This document shows, piece after piece, positions 1 to 6,735 of a stretch of DNA of 12,784 nucleotides. Origin of the DNA: Alphaproteobacteria bacterium (GTDB lineage: Bacteria > Pseudomonadota > Alphaproteobacteria > Micavibrionales > Micavibrionaceae); assembly GCA_030432775.1 (NCBI GenBank), contig JAUILO010000070.1:1-12784 (forward strand), given 5' to 3'. The position numbers were made by a program, and so were the translations under genes. Below the pieces are notes generated by a model that saw nothing but the letters and a program-made list of their open reading frames with translations, did no database searches and was not told the DNA's origin. How positions within the stretch are numbered: the stretch's first letter is position 1; every line of letters begins with the position of its first letter.

Positions 1-214
1 TATTTTCCTGTTTATCGCGCAGGAATAAATTACGGCAATGCGTACCTTCGATGTTTCGCTCTATCTCCTCACCATCGGCAACGGTAAACATAGGCGCATG
101 ATGATGCAGCGTATAAGTAATGCCCAAGCCATCCAGCTTCGCCAAAAGTTCTTCCGGACTGGTCGGCAAAGATTCCTGCTGTGTTTGTTCAATATGTTCA
201 GATTGTGCGCTCAT
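1..214 (-). CDS. YbaK/ProXp-ala-type prolyl-tRNA editing protein, 5' part only
   Basis: This gene is cut by the left window edge; 71 residues from the start codon (complement of 212-214) are visible. The family (PrdX/ProXp-ala/YbaK) acts in trans in the cytoplasm to hydrolyse mischarged aminoacyl-tRNAs, typically Ala-tRNA-Pro. The evidence is the N-terminal pattern: a short polar leader (residues 1-17), a helix beginning PEELLAKLDGLGI (20-32), then HHHAPMFTVADGEE (37-50) matching the family's 'HpPvFTveEae' strand-helix, and GTHCRNLFLRDK (57-68) matching 'GaHtKNLFLKDK'. At that last site, where I recall a conserved lysine before NLFL, this protein has Arg61. Complete family members have about 160-180 residues, so more than half lies outside the window. 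No strong Shine-Dalgarno precedes the ATG. The gene is transcribed away from the tRNA-Gly gene, with 180 bp between them. The family call is fairly sure; exact substrate specificity cannot be told. Confidence 0.77.
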   Translation of the reverse strand, partial: MSAQSEHIEQTQQESLPTSPEELLAKLDGLGITYTLHHHAPMFTVADGEEIERNIEGTHCRNLFLRDKQEN

Positions 215-344
215 GCTTTGCAAAGTAACTATATTTTGCAGAAAATCAACAGTTGATCGTGATAATTTTACCGCCGCAAAGCCGCGCAATACAAGTCATC
301 ATGGCTGTATTGACACGAAGTCGAAGAAATATGAGTCTTTTCTC

Positions 345-372
345 TTGCATTGTCCGTCAAAATTTATATAGT
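345..372 (+). promoter_or_regulatory. Candidate promoter of the tRNA-Gly gene
   Basis: TTGCAT (345-350) and TATAGT (367-372) are separated by 16 bp, and transcription would begin about 15 bp before the mature tRNA. The -10 box differs from consensus at one position; the -35 box is poor (3 of 6). Placement is right for a tRNA promoter, but this is a by-eye match in A+T-rich DNA. Confidence 0.35.
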
Positions 373-394
373 CCTTTCTTGCCTACCACAAAAC

Positions 395-469
395 GCGAGT
401 GTAGCTCAGGGGTAGAGCGCAACCTTGCCAAGGTTGAAGTCGAGGGTTCGAATCCCTTCACTCGCTCCA
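395..469 (+). tRNA. tRNA-Gly (anticodon GCC), CCA encoded
   Basis: A complete cloverleaf can be folded by hand. The acceptor stem GCGAGTG (395-401) pairs perfectly with CACTCGC (459-465), followed by discriminator T466 and an encoded CCA (467-469). The D stem is GCTC (404-407) with GAGC (415-418). The anticodon stem CAACC (420-424) pairs with GGTTG (432-436) around the loop TTGCCAA, placing anticodon GCC at 427-429, which reads glycine GGC/GGU codons. The T arm is GAGGG (442-446), loop TTCGAAT, CCCTT (454-458), with one G-T wobble. A T-rich run (TTTTTCTTTTCC, from 470) follows the CCA and may help transcription end. No repeated 3' tRNA fragment that would mark an integrated element is seen elsewhere in the window. 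Confidence 0.97.
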
Positions 470-506
470 TTTTTCTTTTCCAATATTTAGTCCATGTCAT
501 ATGATG

Positions 507-526
507 TACTTTACTCACCTAAAGTA
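507..526. repeat. Perfect 7-bp inverted repeat before the small membrane protein gene
   Basis: TACTTTA (507-513) and TAAAGTA (520-526) form a perfect dyad around a 6-nt spacer CTCACC. It lies about 20 bp upstream of a TATAAT box (546-551) and 36 bp upstream of the ATG at 563, a position that suits an operator. As a hairpin it would be weak (mostly A-T pairs) and has no T tract, so terminator function for the tRNA is less likely. Confidence 0.45.
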
Positions 527-545
527 AACTCGAACGCACGGCATT

Positions 546-551
546 TATAAT
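546..551 (+). promoter_or_regulatory. Candidate -10 box (TATAAT) for the 158-residue membrane protein
   Basis: An exact TATAAT lies 11 nt before the ATG at 563. No good -35 hexamer sits 16-18 bp upstream. If it is used, transcription would start around 557-559 and leave a leader of only a few nucleotides, implying near-leaderless translation. A chance occurrence in A+T-rich DNA is possible. Confidence 0.33.
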
Positions 552-562
552 GGAATTCACAC

Positions 563-1039
563 ATGACACAATCTTCAAAATCGTTCAGCCTTGAGGCTTT
601 TGCATGGTTTTTACTATCCGCAGGCCTATTTTTCACCTATCAGCTTTACACAGCAGAACACATGGAATGCAGGGGCACCATTCAAAGTTATGAAGCCGTG
701 AAGACAAAAGACGGAATCGTTCCGTATATTGTAATGGATTGTGATAAAGGCGGCACACTTTCAGGCAAACTCTATACCCCCACAAGTAAAGCCGAAGAGC
801 AGGCATTGATCGAAGCGATCGAACAGGCCATCGATGCAAAACTGCCAAGTGTGGCAACGCAAAACACAATCAACACCAAAGTTCTGACCGGACTATCGAT
901 CGATGAGCGCATTATCAAATCAACCCGCAAAACCCAGAAAATGCAAAGAGCATTCGGACCAAGCATCACATTTGCCGGTCTTATCCTGTTAATGCTTGGC
1001 TTTCAAAAGAAGCGCGGTGCAAGAACGGCCAAAACTTGA
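563..1039 (+). CDS. Small protein with two membrane segments, function unknown
   Basis: This 158-residue protein is not one I recognise. A hydrophobic helix at residues 12-29 (FAWFLLSAGLFF core) is followed by a polar domain of about 100 residues (30-130) and a second hydrophobic helix at 133-147 (ITFAGLILLMLGF core). It ends in a basic tail (KKRGAR, 149-154). Lysine before the first helix and basic residues after the second favour both ends in the cytoplasm and the middle domain in the periplasm. The middle domain has exactly two cysteines (Cys36, Cys60) that could form a disulfide there, followed by a helical acidic stretch (75-93). The layout recalls two-helix DUF3592-like proteins, but that is only a resemblance in shape. 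The ATG follows a weak GGA (552-554). The gene ends 78 bp before the giant protease-kinase gene, on the same strand. The ORF is convincing by composition and membrane topology; its function is open. Confidence 0.72.
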   Translation: MTQSSKSFSLEAFAWFLLSAGLFFTYQLYTAEHMECRGTIQSYEAVKTKDGIVPYIVMDCDKGGTLSGKLYTPTSKAEEQALIEAIEQAIDAKLPSVATQNTINTKVLTGLSIDERIIKSTRKTQKMQRAFGPSITFAGLILLMLGFQKKRGARTAKT

Positions 1040-1099
1040 CATATTGCTATGTTTTATGACAATACTAACCCGCATAAATAATGGGAAAACCAGTATAAT
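1036..1099 (+). promoter_or_regulatory. Candidate promoter elements upstream of the giant protein gene
   Basis: The 78-bp gap holds an exact TTGACA (1036-1041, overlapping the upstream stop codon) with GACAAT 16 bp further on (1058-1063, 4 of 6 to consensus), and a separate exact TATAAT (1094-1099) ending 18 nt before the ATG at 1118 with no matching -35. Either could allow transcription independent of the small membrane protein gene. Read-through from that gene is also possible because no terminator hairpin is seen in the gap. Confidence 0.35.
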
Positions 1100-1117
1100 C
1101 TGAACAGGCACAAGATT

Positions 1118-4100
1118 ATGGCATCGGCCAGCTCACAATACATGGATGAGAATATAGACGCGGACGGAGAACAGAGCGATAAGACGCCAAGACCGCCCAA
1201 GCGCCCCTATACTATTCCCGCTAGTTACGGCGGCCGTAGTTCCCGCGACTATAACGAAAAGCTTGAGCGCGTGATCAGAGCAGGGAAGATTCCGAAGAAC
1301 CTGATTGAAGAATCCCATCTTGTTTCCGAAGAAGACAGCGCCGAAGCCAAAGTCGTTGTTGATTATATCCGCAAGATTCTGGATCGCCTTGCCATGGCAA
1401 GCACCGGTAAACCAAACCCGCCCATGAAAATCTTTCTATGTGATCAACATGGCATTAATACGGGCATCATCCCCTATGCGGAAACACCGATCCTGATTGT
1501 CGGTCTTGGTCTTCTTGATACCATCATCGCGCAATCAAATACCGACCATAATCAAAGTAGTTTTGATTTTGCAGAAGATAGTCGAAGCCTATTTGGCGAG
1601 GACCATTTAGCCGCTGTACTGGGCCATGAAAGATTTCACCTTTTACGCCACAATAACTGGGAAGATCTTGAAAATGGTCGCCCCGAAGAAACGGCAGGCG
1701 ATGTATATGCCGTTATTGAGACAGAAAAAGCCGGATATAACCCGCATGCTATGGGTGATTTTTTCAAGCTGCTGCACGGCACGTATGGGCGTAACGATAA
1801 AAACACAAGACTGTCTCATATGCTTGATGAACATCCGCACATAGGCGACCGTATCCGTAACACCGAACTGGCGCTGGCCAATTTACAGCTCACAAAAAAA
1901 ATGAGCGCCACGACCACAATGATACCGGCAGAAGTGGTTAAGGCCGTTGATGCAATTCACTACACAACCCTATATGAGCAATATAAGGCCGACAATCACT
2001 TCGAAAACGCATCTCCACCCGATAAAATACGGCTCATATCCGCGTTTTATGAACAAGAACTTGCCAAAAAAGAGCAAGAAACCATCGATTACCGCCGAAA
2101 ATACCGTGATGAACATGAATATGAGAAGAAAAACGGTAAAAAAGCTAAAAAATCTCGTTCATTTAAGGATGATTACGAAGAATACACCGTTATGGATTAC
2201 GATCCGCATTTAATGACAACGCGGATATGCCCGACCTTGCTTGATCTTCTGCCCTATAGACAAGACCCGGATGAGGACCAGTTACATCTTGATCTGCATG
2301 ATGAACAAACAGAGAAAATACAGGCACAGGCCTATGAACAGCTCCTGCATTTTATGGCGATGGATAGACAACATTTCGTCTTCGAAAGTGACAATGAAAC
2401 AGGCGACCAATATAAATGGGTGCTTGAGCAACTGGCCTATCTCACAAACCTCAAGGCACAATACCCCCTACATCGCTATAGCAGTTATAACGGGTTTGTG
2501 CTGGGTGAGCGCGACAATATAAATCGCAATCGCAACGATGAATTTGATAAGGTATTGCCGCAAGAGCTGCTGCGCCTGCGTATATATGCCAGCGCATTCC
2601 GGAACGCTAAAACCAGAGACCAAGCCATAAAAGCAGCGCAAAACTATCGAAGTGCTGAAAACGATTTGAGGCAATATGCGGGGGGTATATACCGTTTACG
2701 GTTAACACCGGAAGAACTGGAATTTCCGTCCAGACAAACAATCAGAAACGATATCGAAAAACATGGCTTTATCCGCTTACCATGGGAAGATCATGTGAGC
2801 TGGATGAACCAGAACGAAACAGCAGATCTTGATGAAAATGATCCGGCGCGAATACAAGAACAACAAAGTAATGCGTTAATCCGTGAGATGGCAAAGGATA
2901 TCGGTTCGAATGATCCTCGTATATCCGGCGACCCTATTGAACATTGGACAGCAAGCCGCTTTTCAAATGAAGGAACGAAATTTACCGAACTTACCTTTGA
3001 TGACCACGGTAATATTACCGCACTTGCCCTGACGGAAAAAGAAAGACTGGAAAAATATCAAGAGCGCTTCCGTGTTGATAGTGCTGCCGATCTTTATCAG
3101 CGGGAATATGAGGAACAAGCACGCAGAGACCAGGCCGAAAGTGAAATCGTCGAACAAACAGATTGGTCACAAATGGAGAAAGACTTCTGGGGCTTTGTAG
3201 CAGATCATATGGAAGAATTAGAGCCCACAGCATCCATCGTGCCGGGCAAATTTCCTTTCGCAAGCGCTTTTATGGAACACCTCAAAAAACTGGTGCAAGA
3301 CAACCCCGAAACATGGCAGCCGACATATCACAGTTTCCTGACCGGAAATATTGCCGCAGAGGAATATGATAATGAAGAAAACAGAATTGAAGATTACGGA
3401 TTAGAAGGCTATGTCCGTAAAAACTCACTGCCGCATTTAATGCAAAAAAGTGAAGAGAAATATTTCGGCTATGCGCATATTTTCGAAGACCAGTCGCGTG
3501 AATTTAAAGGCGTACGCGGGAAATTGCCGGACGGGCACCCAATGGAAGACCGTCTTGCAAGCCATGCTGACAAAAGAGAACGAAGACGTACAAGCAAGTA
3601 CGACCCAAAAAAGAATGAATACGTACGATATAAAACCCGTATCAATCCGATGGCTGCACATAAGCAGCCGGTCGAAATCGCTATCAAGATTGATGCATCC
3701 CATCCGTTTTTAGAACCTGTCCTGGCGCTAAAACCCGATGAATTGCGGATCAAACGCAAAGTGAATATGATTGCACATTTCCGTTACGCCAATCCGGAAG
3801 CTCGTAATCTGGATGAATATTACACCATAAACCCGCGCAAGATATTCAATCTGCGTGCTTATGGCACCGTCAGGGGATTTGATAAATTCAAGAAAATTAC
3901 CGGCTTTGATTCCTATCACCTATCATCAAGAAACGAAGACCGGATCGATCATAGCTGGGAAGACACACAGGCAATCGAATTACTGGGTACATTGCGTAAG
4001 CTTGATAAAGCAAAAGCTGTGAAACGCTTTGCAATATCCGAGCTGGATTTCATCACTGTATCATCGACCTTTGATTTCCTAGACAATAAAAAACTTGCCA

Positions 4101-6514
4101 AAACACATGAGCGCGAGCTGAAAAAATTGGTGAACAGACAGCTTCGCCGTAACCGCGATATTGATCTACGCAAATCTACGCCAATTACAACACTTATTAA
4201 TAACTACATCAAAGATCACGGCAAGGAATCGCGCTTTGACCGGCGTACATCGCATAATGTATTTGCCTTCCGTCCTATTTTAGAACGCACATACCAAAAC
4301 CGTATACGTGAACGCATTATGGAACTGCCGCTTGAGGAGAGAGCGCGCTATCTACGGCAACTCATGGCATTACAAATCAAAGATCCTGATTACAGGAAGT
4401 GGGCGGTTGATGAATGGATTGCATCCACAGATAGCAAGCTGGGTCTTGATGATGGTGAAACAAACTATAAAACCAAATTCATAAAACTTGTCGAAGACAC
4501 CATATACAAAATGGATACAACGCAAGGCATGAATTGTGTGATCGGATTACTCGATGCCGTGGAAGCTCAAAAGGACACGTCGCTTGAAACCAAAGAAATT
4601 TTGATCGATCATTATAGCCAAAAGGTTTTAAAGCAAGATGGCGGTATGCGCGTTATCGAATCTGCGATTGCCACCTGCGCCAATGATCCGGAACTCCGTC
4701 AGGCATTTCTGGAATACATTACAGAACCGCTTACCAAAAAACACACATTGCAATTTGCCGCCCTGTTAAAAGACAGAACGATGTCTGCTTATCAGGAAAG
4801 TCCGGCTTCTGATTTTGTGTCGCAATTCTACAATCCGGAAAAACATATATTCCTTGCACCGTCCCAAGAACAGGTGATTGTTGATTACCTGCATCAGAAC
4901 TTCTGGGCGATGCCATTTGCCGCACGTACAGTTTATCTGGATCGCGTGTTATTTCCTGTCGGACAAAGTGATGACCAACAATTTGACGAGGCTGTTAAAT
5001 TCGTTTTGGATAAAGTTCTGCCCGAGGAACGTAAATTTTCAGCCGAAGCCAAAGAAGCACTGATTGTGTATCTGGATAATTGCCCGCCCGAATTAAGGCG
5101 TACAACATTCTCGGCGATTTTGGCTACGACTGAGGAATCCTCGCAAAAAGGTGATCTGCGCCCGGGTCAGGTTTTGTCATACGTTCTTGGTAAAACTGGG
5201 GCGGCAGGCGGGCAGCTATTACAAGCCGCGCATAGTTATCTCAGCAGTCTGGATTTAACCGATCCCGATCTTGCGCAGTTCCGCGATGATCTCAAAGATA
5301 CCAAGATTGCATTCGAAAAACCGCTGCGATGGGAAGTTTTCGAGCGCATCGACGAGACACTGCCAGAGGATTTAATTAACAGCATCACACATTATGGCAC
5401 TGTCATCGGTAGCGGGTCGACCGCTTTTGTCTTGTCTTGTAACAAACAAAATACAGAGACAGCCATTAAACTTATGCGCAAAGATGTTGTTCCAATTGCC
5501 GAGCTAAACTTCGAGCGTTATGCAGGTGCCTTTAAAACACTAGCCAAGCGTCATGATTACTATCAAGCTCTTCCTGGCCTGATTGATGCCGCCAGCAAGC
5601 TTATTGATGTATCGACCAATGGATATATCGCCAAAGAACAAATCGACTACGCCGCCGCCGAATATAACGATCTGCGTATTACAGTGAATGACCAAGAACA
5701 TAGTTTCCACGTCGCACAGAGTTTGTCTGCCGGAACCGAATATATCGAAACCGAGCGCCTATATGGCCAGCACTTGAACGATTTAACAGACCCTGCATTC
5801 AAACTCAGCAAATCAATTGCGATTGAAACCGCAGAGATATACCGCTTACTTAAAGGCAAAGCCACTGATAAAGACAGACATGGCGGACAACAAGCAATCA
5901 ATGGCTTGCTCACAGGGATGTTTGATGTCGGGCAGTTGCCTTATGATATAGATAGCGCAAGCATAGCCGAGCCGCTAGATAATGAAAAACAGGCATTAGG
6001 GCGTTTGATTGGCATAGCGTTTAACGCCGCAGCCAAAGGCGAATCCATCGTAGAAACATTAACCACTGCCATTGTCACAAAGGACTGGCAGGACGCGCAT
6101 GGTTATCTGGTTGATGAACAGCGTTCGTTGCTGGCGCGGATGGACGTACATAACGGATTTGGCAAAGAGGAAGAAGACCGGACACAGGTCTTAACATCTA
6201 TATTCAGCGCCGTCATTAAAACCGGTCATATCGACCCCGTTATATATCGCGGTTTAACCGAAACAATTACCCTGCAAACCGTACAAAAAATCGCTAAAAG
6301 CGCTTTAAAGGCTGAAAAACCTTCTATTGATATTCAAATTAATGACGGAGCAGCCCATCTTGATAAAACCGACAGGTTATCCCTGCGTGATATAGGCATG
6401 ATCACAGCACAATCAGCGCTAAAGCGGGCTTTTGGGCATCGCTTTGTCGCAGATAACGCCGAAGATCACAGCCATACAGCACCAAAATCATACCCAAAGC
6501 CAACCAACATATAG
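1118..6514 (+). CDS. Giant M48-like metalloprotease with C-terminal UbiB-like kinase domain (1798 aa)
   Basis: A single uninterrupted ORF. Residues 1-45 are hydrophilic and Pro/Asp-rich, with no signal peptide; I see no membrane segment anywhere, so the product is probably soluble. Residues about 75-255 look like an M48 zinc protease: AAVLGHERFHLLRH with HExxH at 170-174, ETAGD (191-195) fitting the family's ExxxD third ligand Glu, then AGYNPHAMGDFF (205-216) and HPHIGDRI (239-246), both typical of M48 enzymes. Residues about 256-1340 match nothing I know; they are charged and mostly helical, with solenoid-like stretches after 1040. Residues about 1348-1740 resemble a UbiB/ABC1 atypical kinase: RPGQVLS (1348-1354, compare KxGQ), GSGSTAFVL (1431-1439) as nucleotide loop, AIK with Lys1451, DRHGGQ (1586-1591, compare DPHPGN) and FDVG (1602-1605, compare DFG). 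The UbiB C-terminal membrane helices are missing. A weak AGG (1106-1108) precedes the ATG. The protease call is firm, the kinase call moderate, the substrate unknown. Confidence 0.9.
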   Translation: MASASSQYMDENIDADGEQSDKTPRPPKRPYTIPASYGGRSSRDYNEKLERVIRAGKIPKNLIEESHLVSEEDSAEAKVVVDYIRKILDRLAMASTGKPNPPMKIFLCDQHGINTGIIPYAETPILIVGLGLLDTIIAQSNTDHNQSSFDFAEDSRSLFGEDHLAAVLGHERFHLLRHNNWEDLENGRPEETAGDVYAVIETEKAGYNPHAMGDFFKLLHGTYGRNDKNTRLSHMLDEHPHIGDRIRNTELALANLQLTKKMSATTTMIPAEVVKAVDAIHYTTLYEQYKADNHFENASPPDKIRLISAFYEQELAKKEQETIDYRRKYRDEHEYEKKNGKKAKKSRSFKDDYEEYTVMDYDPHLMTTRICPTLLDLLPYRQDPDEDQLHLDLHDEQTEKIQAQAYEQLLHFMAMDRQHFVFESDNETGDQYKWVLEQLAYLTNLKAQYPLHRYSSYNGFVLGERDNINRNRNDEFDKVLPQELLRLRIYASAFRNAKTRDQAIKAAQNYRSAENDLRQYAGGIYRLRLTPEELEFPSRQTIRNDIEKHGFIRLPWEDHVSWMNQNETADLDENDPARIQEQQSNALIREMAKDIGSNDPRISGDPIEHWTASRFSNEGTKFTELTFDDHGNITALALTEKERLEKYQERFRVDSAADLYQREYEEQARRDQAESEIVEQTDWSQMEKDFWGFVADHMEELEPTASIVPGKFPFASAFMEHLKKLVQDNPETWQPTYHSFLTGNIAAEEYDNEENRIEDYGLEGYVRKNSLPHLMQKSEEKYFGYAHIFEDQSREFKGVRGKLPDGHPMEDRLASHADKRERRRTSKYDPKKNEYVRYKTRINPMAAHKQPVEIAIKIDASHPFLEPVLALKPDELRIKRKVNMIAHFRYANPEARNLDEYYTINPRKIFNLRAYGTVRGFDKFKKITGFDSYHLSSRNEDRIDHSWEDTQAIELLGTLRKLDKAKAVKRFAISELDFITVSSTFDFLDNKKLAKTHERELKKLVNRQLRRNRDIDLRKSTPITTLINNYIKDHGKESRFDRRTSHNVFAFRPILERTYQNRIRERIMELPLEERARYLRQLMALQIKDPDYRKWAVDEWIASTDSKLGLDDGETNYKTKFIKLVEDTIYKMDTTQGMNCVIGLLDAVEAQKDTSLETKEILIDHYSQKVLKQDGGMRVIESAIATCANDPELRQAFLEYITEPLTKKHTLQFAALLKDRTMSAYQESPASDFVSQFYNPEKHIFLAPSQEQVIVDYLHQNFWAMPFAARTVYLDRVLFPVGQSDDQQFDEAVKFVLDKVLPEERKFSAEAKEALIVYLDNCPPELRRTTFSAILATTEESSQKGDLRPGQVLSYVLGKTGAAGGQLLQAAHSYLSSLDLTDPDLAQFRDDLKDTKIAFEKPLRWEVFERIDETLPEDLINSITHYGTVIGSGSTAFVLSCNKQNTETAIKLMRKDVVPIAELNFERYAGAFKTLAKRHDYYQALPGLIDAASKLIDVSTNGYIAKEQIDYAAAEYNDLRITVNDQEHSFHVAQSLSAGTEYIETERLYGQHLNDLTDPAFKLSKSIAIETAEIYRLLKGKATDKDRHGGQQAINGLLTGMFDVGQLPYDIDSASIAEPLDNEKQALGRLIGIAFNAAAKGESIVETLTTAIVTKDWQDAHGYLVDEQRSLLARMDVHNGFGKEEEDRTQVLTSIFSAVIKTGHIDPVIYRGLTETITLQTVQKIAKSALKAEKPSIDIQINDGAAHLDKTDRLSLRDIGMITAQSALKRAFGHRFVADNAEDHSHTAPKSYPKPTNI

Positions 6515-6635
6515 CATCTATAAAGTGCCAATAGAATCTTATCAGAATAATATAACAGCCCTTTATACAGACTATAAACCGGCAAATAAGCCATTGCGGC
6601 ATCATTTACCACACCGCTTTTCTTTTTCATAAAAC

Positions 6636-6677
6636 TTGACTTTTGCGGTGCAAAAGTTTAAACCTAGCCACTATAAA
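6636..6677 (+). promoter_or_regulatory. Candidate ade promoter with overlapping 8-bp operator-like dyad
   Basis: ACTTTTGC (6639-6646) and GCAAAAGT (6650-6657) form a perfect inverted repeat around GGT. It overlaps TTGACT (6636-6641), a 5-of-6 match to a -35 box, and lies just before TATAAA (6672-6677), a 5-of-6 match to a -10 box; TGCAAA (6649-6654) is spaced 17 bp from TATAAA. A repressor bound at the dyad would block this promoter. The dyad could also fold as an RNA hairpin, but the bases after it (TTAAACC) are not a terminator T tract. No purine riboswitch is recognisable in the 221 bp between the giant gene and ade; the rest of that gap holds nothing I can name. Confidence 0.42.
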
Positions 6678-6719
6678 AACACGAAATTACCAACAAAATT
6701 TTATACTTACAGGGTTATT

Positions 6720-6725
6720 AGAGGA
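6720..6725 (+). promoter_or_regulatory. Ribosome binding site that fixes the ade start
   Basis: AGAGGA ends 10 nt before the ATG at 6736, with further purines (GAAGAGA) in between. The in-frame ATG at 6643 has no such site, overlaps the dyad and promoter-like region, and would add 31 residues with no resemblance to the family, so 6736 is preferred. Confidence 0.6.
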
Positions 6726-6735
6726 CGAAGAGACC

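Noticed and set aside
38..371. Two overlapping plus-strand frames (38-256 and 120-371)
   Set aside because: They are antisense to the tRNA-editing gene, have no recognisable protein features, and the minus-strand frame is clearly the coding one.
253..504. 83-residue plus-strand reading frame ending after the tRNA-Gly gene
   Set aside because: It runs through the tRNA; its CSSGVERNLAKVEVEGSNPF stretch is simply the tRNA gene translated, a well-known artefact.
395..6514. A genomic island inserted at tRNA-Gly carrying the membrane protein and giant gene
   Set aside because: No integrase, no direct repeat of the tRNA 3' end and no obvious change in base composition were seen in the window.
6596..6629. 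Possible terminator after the giant gene (GCGG, 14-nt loop, CCGC, then TTTTCTTTTT)
   Set aside because: The stem has only 4 bp and a long loop; the T-rich run alone is not enough to call a terminator.
6643..6735. In-frame upstream ATG extending ade by 31 residues
   Set aside because: The extension covers the dyad and promoter-like boxes, has no ribosome binding site, and does not resemble Ade N-termini; 6736 has AGAGGA before it.
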